In this document: piece after piece, positions 50,573 to 62,419 of the stretch
Numbering within the stretch: the stretch's first letter is position 1
How the letters are laid out: each line of letters begins with the position of its first letter
Program-made: the position numbers and the translations under genes
Origin: Escarpia spicata
Taxonomy: Eukaryota; Annelida; Polychaeta; Sabellida; Siboglinidae
Length of the DNA: 64,000 nt
Direction of reading: 5' to 3'
NCBI GenBank assembly: GCA_963995525.1
Contig: OZ023210.1
Location: 9,481,603-9,545,602, forward strand
Notes under the pieces: model-generated
The model's input: the letters and a program-made list of their open reading frames with translations, nothing else
The model's database searches: none
What the model was told of the DNA's origin: nothing

Positions 50573-52133
50573 GGGGTCTTATGCATGAACCGAGACAATG
50601 AGCGTTGTCTCGGACTATTTACGAACGTCGGGACTTTGACGGGATAATCGCTATGCACGAACGCAGACAACTAGAAGTCTCGGACTTTCCGCGGGACGAA
50701 ATGACACGATTTTTAGGCCCGCGATAACGCTGGCCTAAACGCAGTTGTCTCTGACTATTTCGTAATTAATGGCTGCCATTGGCGTTGTGTTTATGTGATC
50801 GGATGATTGATGAGACCAATTACTGCATTCTAGCGCCACAACAGCAATACAAATGTCACAATGAATTCGTTAATCGAACAGAATCAAACCACTGTTCAGG
50901 TAAGTGAGGACTCAGAGTAGTTATTATCGAACTTTACCGTGCATGTAGTGTCTGTGCATGTAAGTGTAACAGTAACGACTAACGTCAGCAGTAACGACGA
51001 GTAACGTGTGTCCAGTCGATAAACTGTATCAGATATACCGGGTATCACTGGATCTTTAATTAAATACGTTGTTAATCGGATATAGTCACTGGAAGTATGA
51101 TAGTCCGACCAAAAGTTATCATGTTCGACGAAATATTAGGCCCTACGCAAACAGGATTTTCGGACGACGCATTTTTACTAGAACATCTATCAGAAAAGGT
51201 GGTAGGTCTACTACCGGTACCGCATCGCCGTCGAGGCAAATCGGTGATAATGATGAAAGCATATATTTCATCTTATTGTCCGACTTGAGTTGTAATAGTC
51301 ATAGGAAAGACAACGAACGGTCCCGTTGCATCTTTCAAACACGCCTCTAGCTATACTAGTATAGACCTTTCCATAAATAAAATTTGTTGTCGTGGTTGCG
51401 AAGCATGTTTCTGTCTACTATCGTCGTATGTTACTCTAAACATCTTTTCTAAAAACTGGTTTACATTTCATCGATGTAATATAACGGCTAGTTATTTAGA
51501 ATATTGATAATTTATGCAAGTGTGCTTAGATTGTTTACAAAACAGCATGTCAAACCTAGCCTAGACAAATAAATAAATTAAACTGTCTTAGCATTCGATT
51601 CGACCAGCAGTACTGTAGGCTAGCCAGTGTCAGTGCAGTGTAGCGATTATTTTTTTTAAACAAGGGTCAAGGCCATTTTTAATATGAATAAATATTCGAA
51701 TCACGATAAATTAAACTACGAGTATTCAAGAACAGGACATACTACGCATTTTTGAGTAACCAATATTTTATTAGATATGTAATGTGAGGTAAACAATGTT
51801 TCCATAATTTATCAAACCAAGAATCCGGTAAGCCTACTTATTATGACCAGTTACTTATTACTTGTGTGAAGAAAAATCCAAATGGTAACAATAGCATAGC
51901 TAATATTCAAATAGTTCATTCTGACATACATTCTGACACTTTAGCATTGCCGTACAATATCTTGTCGTGTGCTTGCAGTCAAGTATATAAATGGTGCATT
52001 CTAATTGCCTTATTGCCAAAACTGGGTTGACGTAACTTGCTATTCATTGAAACAAAGGATAAGAGGTACAGTAGTTACATTCTATCCATTTCGCATGCTA
52101 TGTTTCATTGATGATGCATCCTGGTTGCTTTAA

Positions 52134-52822
52134 GGTAGGTAGTATGGATTCCACAAAAAATCTTTAGTTTTCAACACAGATCAACCATATTTGGTATGCA
52201 GATACATACCAACATAGTTAAAGTTTTTTTCATGTTTCGCGTAAATTATGCAAATTAGGTATCCAATATGGCCGCCATAATATGGAAAATTATGTATTTT
52301 TTGCAGCGCTCTAACCAAAAATGTATTCAAGTTACAAGCTTGTAATTTAGCACAGGAATTAATGTTATGCATATCTACTGCATGAATATCACAGAAATCA
52401 GATATGTTATGTTGTTTACGTGAAAAAAGGTTTTTTGTGTAACTTTTTCACATAATTAACGTCTATAATTCAGAAACCATTAAATATATTATGATTTGTT
52501 TTAATTCATGCAGTAGATATACTCATTAGGCACTGCAGTGCAAAATGTTTTACAGTTATACCCAGTATTTATTCTACTAGAGCGCAGCAACTTTAAGTAC
52601 TCACAGCAAAAATTTTATTCCGAGAAAACGATGATAAGGTAATTTTTTTAACCAAATTCTGCCAAAAGCATCCGAAGAAACCTTAATAACCACTTTTTAT
52701 AACTTTTTCAGCTAATATACTAACTGCACATTGAGGTAAGGATATGAAAGGACATAAATAGCAAAGAAAGTTCTTTTCCAAAAAAATGTCAAAAATCACT
52801 TTTTGAATCCATACTACCTACC
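52134..52822. mobile_element. TTAA-flanked MITE with 18-bp inverted repeats
   Basis: Both ends begin GGTAGGTAGTATGGATTC reading inward, and each is directly flanked by TTAA (52,130-52,133 and 52,823-52,826). The 689-bp interior is AT-rich and non-coding. TTAA suggests piggyBac mobilisation, but the termini do not start with CC. A TA-target Tc1/mariner reading is possible. Confidence 0.82.
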
Positions 52823-53844
52823 TTAATTGTTCTATTTATAGAGCGAGCTATATTTTAGCTGCACCATTTCTGCGATTGCACCGTATTTCTTCATTTCACT
52901 ATGCAGCCATTTTAAAATGTTCTTCAGAACTGGACACTCTGCATCTGCTATCAGGAGTCAGCCATTCTTTCTTCTTGTCTGCTTGATGATGCCAATCTAC
53001 TGGCAGTTGCCAATGAATCACTGTAGGAGGAAGGTGGATCACTGGATGTCATGGACCACTGCCACTGTTTCCCACAGCTGCTTGAGGGCTGTACCCCAGG
53101 GACATCTTCAGATACAGCATTTAACACACCATGACCAGCATCTGGAACAATGTTGATGTAACCAAATAAAAACCGTGTGATTGGTAGATAATTAAAAACA
53201 AATGAAGAAGTGTACTAGTATGCATTTAAATATAGCATATATCTGGACTTCTATCAGATTTCTTATTAATTTATGTAAAAAGAGGTTAAATTGTACTTTA
53301 TTGTTAAGATGATCTAGCCTCTTTATTTGCTATATGAATTTATATAAATGTTGTAGCATGTGCTTTTTCATAGCAATAAAAGTTATTCACAATAATGAAA
53401 CAAGGTGTTTAGTGAAATTACAAAACAATTGACATACCCATTCCTAATGTCCTGTAGTAACCATATGTGAGGAGTCCACATACTGGTATAATTTGTCTCT
53501 CTCAATGTTTTTAACTAACACCTTTATTTTATAATTGAAATTACGATCTCTACCATATTAATCCCTTTTTATTCCCACAACTTTTCCTTGGACTTTAAAG
53601 TTTTTTCCATTTAACTGGATTTAATGGGAATATAATATGTAGACACATTATCACCCACATATAATTACGCCCTGTAAACCTTTGTAGATTGGCAATTAAT
53701 AACATACCGGTACATTACAATAATTGTATTATGAACTGAACAAGCTGATGGGTCATTCCATGTCAAAGCAATCACTTTTAGGCCATTTTTGCACGACCCG
53801 ACTCCATTTTTTTTTTTATTTAGCTCAGTTGTTGGCTCACATAA

Positions 53845-56342
53845 GAACATAAAAACCAGATTATAAAAAATCTAGTTCAAGTATTACTGAAGATATAGGT
53901 CACTGAACTTTGACCCGATTCACATACTGGCCGTTACATTAACGTCCATAACTCTGCTTCTAATAAAGGTAGAACACTTTTCATATAAATAAAAAAGTAT
54001 AATTAATCATAATATGACCTTTGAACGCCAATACCAAAAAAATTCTAATTCTACAGCATACTACACCATTGCTCATGAGTCCCTGAAAATATTAGGATGG
54101 GCAAATAATAATGTTCAGAGATACAGTAAATTTAGTACAGCGGGTGACCTATTTTTGGTCTGCAGATCAGTCGATACCACACTGAATGTCAGCGTAACCT
54201 TTTCAGATTGCATAACAAGTTTTTACATACTGTAATGGCTCATTTAACATGTTCACATTTTTTACAAGGCCTCTCTTCTGTTTTCTCTCTAGATATCCTG
54301 TAGGTGCGATCAGTGTCAGTCGTTGGGTCAACATTGGCAAGGAGATCACTAAGTCAAAGAGTGTCACTTTGTTACGGGTAAAACTATGAGGTTTGGGGTG
54401 AAGGAAGATTAGTTGGAATAACATTTGTTACATACGCAAGCCTCCAGTATCCATCATAGATGGCTTTCAGATATCCTTTGGCATATGCCAGAATGAGGCC
54501 AACACACTTTGCTGTGACAAGTTCACAACCTCTTCTCTTCATTGAAGATATAGAATATAGTGCTACTTCCAAGTGATTCAAGGATTATGCCTTAAAGAAT
54601 AGTACCGTCTGTGTTCTTGCTATTACTTTAGCTGTTTACAAACAGCTTCCAAGAAGAGTTGCTTATTCATAACTCTTCTGTGGTTGAAAATACCTTCCAA
54701 AGTGCAGAATTTGATAGCAGGAATAAATAGACTGACGTGAACTCACAGGACTACATTGGTGTGGTGGTGTAATGATCATATAATTATGGTCTTTGTAGAC
54801 TGGCTTTTGCATCAAGTCTGCTGACCATTCCATTCAACCCACATCATAACATATGCCTTTCCTGTTTTATGTTGCAAAAAAGTACCACTTCGCATATTTC
54901 CCCAAATCCTGCTAGTGGCGGTAGAGGTTCAGAAAGTGTTCGCAGTCTGTATGCTAACTAGCACAACCATCAGGAAAGTTGATGTTTCTTTGCCCAGCTG
55001 TACATTTTGCAGTGAAAAAAATTATGCTGTGTTTTGGAAGAGGTGTACAACAATGGTGTCGCGTATGTTGGAGTCAAAAATTACAACATAACTGTGACAC
55101 ACAATCATTTCCTACTTCAAGATTGAAGCAATATAATTGGTGTGCACAGTGTTGTCTGTGCACAGTGTTGCCTGTGGTTAGTTAGTATAAAAACTGCAAA
55201 AACTTTCTGAACCTCTGCCACCACGAGCAGACTCCAGTGTAGCACTTTTCTCAAAAACGACATGTGATGGTGTGGATGGAATGGTCAAGAGACCAGACCA
55301 AAAGCCAGTCTACAAAAAAACATAATATTTTATGCAGTTGTTTGAATCAGCCCATATACCAGCTACCGAGTTCTGCATCCCAACCACATAAGAGGATTCC
55401 CAGAAGAGTACTATGAAGCAGCTATCTTCTTACAAGCTATATGGAAACAGCTAAAACACCAGCAGGAACACATAATCTACACATCATCAAGTAATTATCA
55501 TTGAATCATTTGGAAGTAGCACTATATTCTACATCATCCCTGAAAAGGGAAGAGGTTGTGACAGCCCAATGTGTTGTCCTCATCTGGCAGATGCCAAACG
55601 GTATGTAACAGCCATCTACAATGGACACTGGAGGCTAGCGCATGTAACAAATATTCTGGCTGACCTTCCTTCACCCATATGGTCCAACACCATCATAGTT
55701 TTACCCGTAACAAAGTGACACTCTTCGAGTTAGTATTCTCCTCACCAACGTAGACCCAATGACTGACACTGGTTGCACCTACAGGCTATCCAAAGAAAAA
55801 GTAAAACATGTGAACATGTTAAATGAGACATTACAGCATGTATGTACACTCATTTAATTATAAGAGACCTTTTAGCATGCTTTTTATGTGATCTGAAAAG
55901 TTTATTCGGAAATTCAGTGTGGTATTGACTGATCTGGAGACCAAACATAGGTTGCCGGGTGTACTAAATTGACTATCTCTGAACATTATTATTTGCCCAT
56001 CCTAATATTTTCAGGGACACTTGAACAATGATATAGGATGCTGTAGAATTAAAATTTAAAAAATTGAAGGATACATTTTTTGAGTATCGGAAGTCAAAGG
56101 TCATATTATGATAAATGATACTTTTATATTTACATGAAAAATGTAATTTTACAATGTAAATATGCACATATTTACTGGCTTTCCAATGCTGTCTTACTTT
56201 CTTTTCTACCTTTATTAGAAGCAGAGTTATGGATGTTACTGTAACGGCCAGTATGCGAATCGGGTCAAAGTTCAGTGACTTATATCTTCGTTAATATTTG
56301 ACCTAGATTCTTTATAATTTGCAATTTTGATGTTCTAGTTGA
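53845..56342. repeat. Imperfect palindrome of about 2.5 kb
   Basis: The left half (53,845-54,990) and right half (55,180-56,342) are inverted copies. For example, TCACTGAACTTTGACCCGAT at 53,900 matches the complement of ATCGGGTCAAAGTTCAGTGA at 56,260; GGATGGGCAAATAATAATGT at 54,097 and TTTGTAGACTGGCTTTTG at 54,795 also have inverted partners. The halves differ by substitutions and indels up to about 60 bases. ORFs inside are short and unrecognised. Confidence 0.85.
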
Positions 56343-56599
56343 CCCGTCTTTGTCAAACAGCTTGTTTCATGTCTTTTCGTCTCTTTTTTACCTGGGCCAC
56401 TGTGTGCCCACTGCCACCCACAACATTCATTTTTTCGGCAATCATCTGCCAGATCACCTCTGTTTGCTAAGATTTAAGAGTAATTCCATTTTGAAAATGA
56501 AAAAACTTCCTTTAACAAAACAGCAGTTTCCACAAGAATATTATAATACTACGACTACATTATGGAAAATGACCCAAAGATAAAGACTTAGGCTTGATA

Positions 56600-56915
56600 A
56601 TACTAAACAAATTTGAGATACTATTTAAATTCAAGCAGTGTGTGCCAAAACATCCAAAAAGGCAAATCCTATGCTAGTTATGGTCCACGAGGAGTGCTGT
56701 ATGGCCACAAGAGGAGAGAACATGACTGCATCATGAGAAATGACACAATAGAAATATCACACAAAGAGAAAGACTTTGGAGTATTAATAACAGACAAACT
56801 GGAAGTAACGGAGCAGTGTGCTAAGCCTAAGGCTAAGGCTAAGCTAAGCCATCCAAGATTGCTAGAAGGCAAACTCTACGCTAGGTGCATCTACAAGGTG
56901 AACACTGAGCCATGA
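56600..56915 (+). pseudogene. CR1-type reverse transcriptase thumb fragment
   Basis: The frame includes NDTIEISHKEKDFGVLITDK then LEVTEQCAKPKAKAK, matching the EKDLGV..S.QC..A..KAN thumb motif of CR1 LINEs (compare KEKDLGLTISADMKVSEQCG at about 42,710). Only this piece remains. Confidence 0.6.
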
Positions 56916-58221
56916 AATATAAGACGAAGGAGTGATGAACAGAGGACGCCCAGGATGATACTGGAATGAATTGGGTGATATGAACTTCTTTAAGAGATTG
57001 AAAGCATTTGACATCACTACTCAAATCAATTGAGACAAGGTATACTGGTGGGACCAGAAATTGTGCGTCCTAATGTTTTATGCTGTTTTGATAAAAACTT
57101 GAACAAAAATTAATATTTCCGTATCAATGTAGCAATTTTCTAAATCTTTAATACATGTGTTTTCAATGCTGTGAAAACAAAGTTAGAAAAATCGTTTTGA
57201 GTGAAGTTCTTACGAAAACAGACAGGCGGAATACAAATATCGTAATTAACTCGGTCACAAACTGGCAAAGACGCGTAGGACTAGGCCAAAAATCGTGCGT
57301 CCTATCTGCGCTGTATAAATCGCTATTTGGCCAGAACGTGTTTCTTGAACCACTGCAAAAACCGACAGTATATTAAAATAGGCTAACAGCGTGAAGAGAT
57401 TTCAGTGACACGTATTTTGACCTGTCACTGTGATTGAATGGAATAGAGAAATCATTTATGGAGGCAGCGCCAGCGACAGCGGTTCATAATCATCATGATA
57501 ATCATAATAATGTCAACCAACATTGCAGCAAAAAAGGACACATGGACATATATCTCAGAAATAGGGAGAGGAGTACGCGAATCAAAGTCTGACTCCCTTC
57601 CTTGTTATATCCAGGATTACCCTGCAAAACATGAGGATCAACGTAAAATCAGGGTAAATAATATGACACTTCTAAGCTCCGTGTTTACAACTCGAATCAC
57701 ACGAATGTTACCCGGAAGGAAGTAACGGGAGGCGCCTGCGCTCTTCGCAAAACTATTTGGGGTTTCCCGGGATCCCCTCGTCTAAAATTAGCCCAACACC
57801 TAACGTCGGGACAATCGCGTTAAAGTCTCTGACTTTATTGTTCCGGCCTAACTTCCGGTCCATGCATAGCAACTTCGTGACGGCAGAAGTCCCGACGTTT
57901 ATTGTCTCGGACAATGGCATTGTCTCAGACTATTAGTTGTCTCGGTTCATGCATAATACCCCAATTCTCCACGCACGAAGCCCCCGATGACATATTGAAA
58001 TATTTGGAATGTTGTGGAACATTTATATTATGAATTTACCAAAATTATTGTAAAATCAACTTTGTTGGCACCTTTTTATACACTACTCCCAGTATAGTTC
58101 ATTTAACACAAACTTGTTTCAACAAATGTTGAAGAATATGCTGTAGAACACAATCCAAGCATGATGAGCATAAGAAAGCATACATTTTATTATGTACACT
58201 GTACTCCTATTTTGCAACATA

Positions 58222-58353
58222 ATGATGGAATGTTGTGCATTTGGATGCACAAATCCGTTTGAAACATGTAGCGATGTACATATTCCCAGCAGAAGCCACA
58301 CAGAACTAATGACAATGTGGCAGAACAAAGTCAGGCATGTTCTTCACTACTGT
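58222..58353 (+). pseudogene. Possible decayed THAP-like zinc finger
   Basis: A 43-codon frame begins MMECCAFGCTNPFETCSDVH and ends MWQNKVRH. The C-x(3)-C start, an Asn after GCT, a VH step and W..(K)VR resemble the beginning of THAP domains. A one-base shift would be needed in the middle. The later Cys/His pair is not seen. The assignment is tentative. Confidence 0.3.
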
Positions 58354-58545
58354 GTCAGTTAACACATTGTCCAATTAACAGTACTGCTATGCATTTTGAT
58401 ACACAAAGCTATCAGATGCACACATCTATTTGAAACATGAAGTGATGTACAACTTCCCAGTAGAAGTCGCACAGAACAGAATGGGGCAGAACATAGTCAG
58501 GCATCATCTTATGTCAGGTGACCCATTGTCCAATTAATGGCACTG
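58240..58545 (+). repeat. Diverged tandem duplication, period about 171 bp
   Basis: GATGCACAAATCCGTTTGAA (58,244) recurs as GATGCACACATCTATTTGAA (58,415). Both copies run on to CATTGTCCAATTAA at the end of the unit. Confidence 0.82.
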
Positions 58546-60295
58546 TTGAGTAGAGCTCTTCAGTTTCCTCTTTCCATCAGCACAGCAGATTACTAGCTAC
58601 ACAGCATAACATTCTTGATATAAGTAATAATTTTTATAACATTAATGACAACATTTATCTAAAATGTTCATTACATTATTTACAAGCACTAATTTTTTGT
58701 TTTACATTTGTTGTATGAACCAATAAAGGATTTTCATAAATTAAATGGCATGTAATGTATAACATTTATCTAACAAAATTAGCTCATTTGAAATAGATTA
58801 CTGTTATTTTCTATGTTGTAATTCATGCAATGTTACCACGTATCAGAGAAGTGGAGTTCATTGTGGTCCAGTGATGTGTGGCAAGTTCAGTTCCTGCTGG
58901 TGTTTGAATGTTGCATCCAAAACAGTACTGGTTGTGCACATCTACTGATTCTATTAATTGCCTTCAGCATGTGTAATTAATTTGTATGTGGTCCCTACCT
59001 ACCTTTTTTTGTCCTTTGGGCCGAAGGTCCAGCGGACTATTGCCATCACTGTGAGTCCGACGTATCCCATTAGTTGCCGTATCTCAGAAAACGTTAAGCA
59101 CCTTTTTCTCTAATTCTACATAGACATATCTTAGGGCACGGTTACTATGCACGAGAAATGTGTATTTGATTAAACCGTTCTAAGGGCTCCCTAACACATT
59201 AACTAATATATAATATTCACGAAATGGTCTACTTGAATACCTTATTTCCAGGTGTATCTTCACTTGCATGCATATAGTCTAGAGAGCTACTAAAGATGTC
59301 AACACTTTACTTCCATCATAACTCTTAATGATCTAAAACTATGATTCACAAAAAACATTTCATTAATAATTACAAACTCACAATATAGTCAAGGACTTCA
59401 GGGCCTCTTGGCCCATTTTTATTTGAAGTGATATATTAATTTTTATGTGATTCAATAAACAACACACAAACAAATCAAGTATATACAGTGTTTGAAGATT
59501 TAAGTTGAACCCTGAAGAGATTGTATCAGGAATTGTTATTCCTCACTCAATATCACTCCTACGACAGTCAGAATGTATATCTTGCATAACAAATGCCTAC
59601 ATACTAATATGACAACAAATGCCTACATACTGATATGAACATGCACCTATGTTGCATGGAAGTTTTTGCACATACACCTGTACATTAAATACACTTATTT
59701 AGTAAAGGTAACACCATAATGCAATTCAACTGTTTTATTTCTCCATTCAATGCAGGCAAATTACATCATGAAAAACACATATTGCGTTGACTATGATCGT
59801 GACATTGATGATGATCCATAACTGTTTTTCTTCTCCTTCATGTTAGGCAGCTACTGCCAAACAGTTTCCGTGAACTTATTACCAGTGTAATGCAAATTAA
59901 ACAAAACTTATTGTATTGGAACGTGTTAATGGGAACTGTTTGCCACGCAAATACAACGACATATTTGTTTAAATACACCCAGCATTGCAGCTTCTTGAAT
60001 GATCATGCAAGTACAACCACAGATAATGCATTATATACATGCACTAGGGAAATGGTTCCGAATGGTCGGGCTTTTAGCATTTCCCCCTAAGAAACACACG
60101 CACGGGAATGGCCCGCACGCATGACCGAATATGACAATTAACGTGCCTAATACTTCTTGATTACTTCAGTAAGTTATTTCAGAAAGGCCTGCAGTACGCG
60201 TGGAACAATCGTTGTCCATACATGTGTATGTTGTCAACCTGTGACCATCAAATTGACAGAGTTTTTAGATAATGGACTTCACTCCCCGATCGAGA
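58546..60295. other. Non-coding AT-rich sequence
   Basis: No gene is supported. A 27-bp duplication (ACAAATGCCTACATACT) lies at about 59,588-59,640. A single GAATGGTCGGGCTTTTAGCA motif of the 60.8-kb repeat occurs near 60,060. Confidence 0.55.
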
Positions 60296-60317
60296 AGGCC
60301 CGGCCGACTGCTTCGCA

Positions 60318-60452
60318 ACTGGGAGCATGACACGCACGCATGCACACACGCACGCGCAACGAAACACACACACGTGCACACGTAAACATACACACGCACG
60401 CGCACACACATATAATGTACGTACACGCACACACACGCGCACGCACGCTCAC
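60318..60452. repeat. CA/CG-rich dinucleotide microsatellite
   Basis: The stretch is a mixture of CACACA, CACGCA and CGCACG units. It gives Cys/Val-rich spurious ORFs on the minus strand. Confidence 0.92.
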
Positions 60453-60779
60453 GTGACTATTAATTAACGGAAATAAAAATAAGGCATTAGCTAAAATCCT
60501 TTTTCCATGTGCACACAAAGTTTAACATTGTATGTAACATTTGACAACATTAAACAAGTACAGAAAATACATTTGTAGCATACATTCGATTTTAAGCCCG
60601 TCTGTGAAGCGATACCCGCGGTGTTTTAATTCCCTTTAAAACCTGTTAACATAATTTTCATAATTGACAATTACACATCAGTTATGAAAATAATAATAAT
60701 TTCGTCGAACGCGTATAAAAACACAGAATATATAGTAGACCTCGACCATTGGTCAAGAACGGTCGTTTTTAATCCTAGT

Positions 60780-61325
60780 ATGCAAAGACCACAAATTAGT
60801 TTTCTGGACCGGTAACACTATACAGGGTACGAAAAAAAATTAATAATACGTCATTAAACAGTGTAACATTGCTCGATATAATATACAAAGATACAAGGCT
60901 TATGATGTATAGACTAAAAAAGTGGTCCCGAATGGTCTGACTTTTAGCATTTCACCATAGCAAAGGCAAAATACCCGAGTTTTCGGGACCGTATAGTGAC
61001 ACTAAGGAACGATGATGTTATATTTTCTCTTGTTAGAAAGTACAAAATACGTCATTATCCTACTATGATATTGTTCAGTATATAGTATATACAATGCCTA
61101 TATATATGATGCATGGACTAAAAAGGGGCCCCGAATGGTCGGGCTTTTTGTTATCACCCTAGCAAAGGCCAAAAGCCCGACTATTCGTGGCTATGCAGTG
61201 ACACAAGGGAACGACAATGTTATATTTTTGCTTGTTGAAAATTACAAAATACACCATTATCCTACATCTTAGCATTGTTTAGTATATAAAGTATATATAA
61301 GGCATATGACGCATAAGTAGTAAGG
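60780..61325. repeat. Tandem repeat of about 200 bp, near three copies
   Basis: Units share TACGTCATTA, CTAAAAA..GGTCCCGAATGG and GGGCTTTT..AGCA..CACC motifs. CCCGAATGGTC recurs at about 60,928 and 61,130. The first copy lacks part of the unit. The sequence resembles neither flank. Confidence 0.8.
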
Positions 61326-61517
61326 TAGTACGTCTCGGACAACATCCTGAGGAGTTTTCTGGTCTTTTTTGAGCGATACTAGGGAGGTTTCGAAAGCCGC
61401 CCCCCTGAGTGAAGTGAGTAGTCACGTGACCGTATGTGTAACGAGAGGCGCCACATGGCGGGTACGTCAGAGGTAACGCCCCCTGACGGGAAGCGTAGAT
61501 AGGGTTTGATTAGTTAT

Positions 61518-61680
61518 ATGTATGTATGTATGTGTATTTATAAACCGTGTGTATGAATGTACGTGTATGAAAGAACTAACGAAACACAAGAGTATACGAA
61601 TGTATGTATGTATGTGTATTTATAAACCGTGTGTATGAATGTACGTGTATGAAAGAACTAACGAAACACAAGAGTATACG
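61518..61680. repeat. 82-bp tandem duplication
   Basis: TATAAACCGTGTGTATGAAT occurs at 61,539 and again at 61,621 in identical 82-bp units that also carry GAACTAACGAAACACAAGAG. Confidence 0.93.
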
Positions 61681-61769
61681 AGTGCACACGTATTTTATTG
61701 ATGAAAGATACAAGCGTATAACATGAAACCGTGTTTTATTAAGCGAAGCGCACGAATAGCAAGACTTGT

Positions 61770-61975
61770 GAGTGACTGAACACCACGACAGAGGTCGTGA
61801 GCTTAGGGGTCAATACGACCACGCCAGTGGCTCGTGGGATGATGATGATGGTACGACTTACGGGTGAGCGAACACCGCGCTAGAGGTCGTGAGCTTACGG
61901 ATGTGTGACCACCGCGTCATAGACTCGAATCGTATAATAACGATGATGATGATGATATCTGTTCGTTAATGAAAC
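61770..61975. repeat. 92-bp imperfect duplication beside the viral-like genes
   Basis: GAACACC(A/G)CG.CAGAGGTCGTGAGCTTA recurs 92 bases apart (61,778 and 61,870), each followed by a GATGATGATG run. This is the 3' flank of the protease pseudogene. Confidence 0.75.
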
Positions 61976-61979
61976 ACGG

Positions 61980-62419
61980 TTATCGCAGTTGTTTAAGCCA
62001 ATCGAATACGCGGCAATCGTTTGCTACCAGATCAGTGCCGAAACCTTTTACGAAATCCTTCATGACAAGTCCACGACATCGAAACATGAGATAAGCAACA
62101 CAGTATTGTCAACAAACGTTAGACACTGCACTCTGCAGTCTCTTAGAATTATGAGTCCACGTTACACAATGTTTATTCAAGAAGCGGCAAAACTCGACGT
62201 GCTGCGGCGGCAGGCCGTACGAGCAGAAGTATTCGCCGCAACCGTTGGCGTCTACGTAGATCGCTATCCAATGTTCACCGGGTTTACCCGCGTCGTGTGT
62301 GTTGCACACGAAGGCGACGGGGTAAGCGTCTATCCGGAGTTCGAGGAGTACGTCTTTGGGTACGATTCCGCGCATGACGACACGGGCGTGCGTATCGCGG
62401 GTGAGTAGGCGGTTTCCAT
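61980..62419 (-). pseudogene. PRO: Adenain-type cysteine protease of a Polinton/adintovirus-like element, broken
   Basis: In adenoviruses and Polintons this C5-family protease cleaves capsid precursors during virion maturation. The minus-strand frame from the ATG at 62,375 gives MRGIVPKDVL, then GEHW with the predicted catalytic His at residue 35, EYFCSYG, and NVC with the predicted nucleophile Cys at residue 88. The next codon is TGA (62,109-62,111). The same frame then stays open to a TAA at 61,980, with sequence that looks like the family C-terminus, so the stop is a disabling mutation. The position of the acidic triad member carries Cys (EYFCSYG). Upstream, the frame stays open without a Met for at least 14 codons. 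An ATG overlapping the capsid stop (TGATG) is out of frame by two, which suggests an indel near the start. Confidence 0.88.

Larger units (their letters stand above)
50573..57962. mobile_element. Large Harbinger-like element bounded by 26-bp inverted repeats
   Basis: The left end GGGGTCTTATGCATGAACCG (50,573-50,598) and the right end (57,937-57,962, complement GGGGTATTATGCATGAACCG) match at 25 of 26 positions. Similarity continues inward about 180 bases with indels, including ACGTCGGGACTT. GGGG-starting ends with TTATGCAT are typical of PIF/Harbinger elements. No 3-bp target duplication is visible (CCA left, AAT right). A DDE nuclease was not recognised; a short frame at 51,097-51,288 and a Ser-rich minus-strand frame near 52,900-53,160 could be decayed element genes. 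Confidence 0.65.

Noticed and set aside
60248..60518. Cys/Val-rich minus-strand ORFs
   Set aside because: They are products of the CACG/CA dinucleotide microsatellite.
61375..61510. Left terminal inverted repeat of the Polinton-like element
   Set aside because: GC-rich sequence with AGGGAGGTTTCGAAAGCC lies at a plausible distance from the protease, but the matching end is outside the window so a boundary cannot be supported.
60780..61960. CRISPR-like or other short spaced repeat array
   Set aside because: Units are about 80-200 bp, directly adjacent and diverged, with no unique spacers, in animal nuclear DNA.
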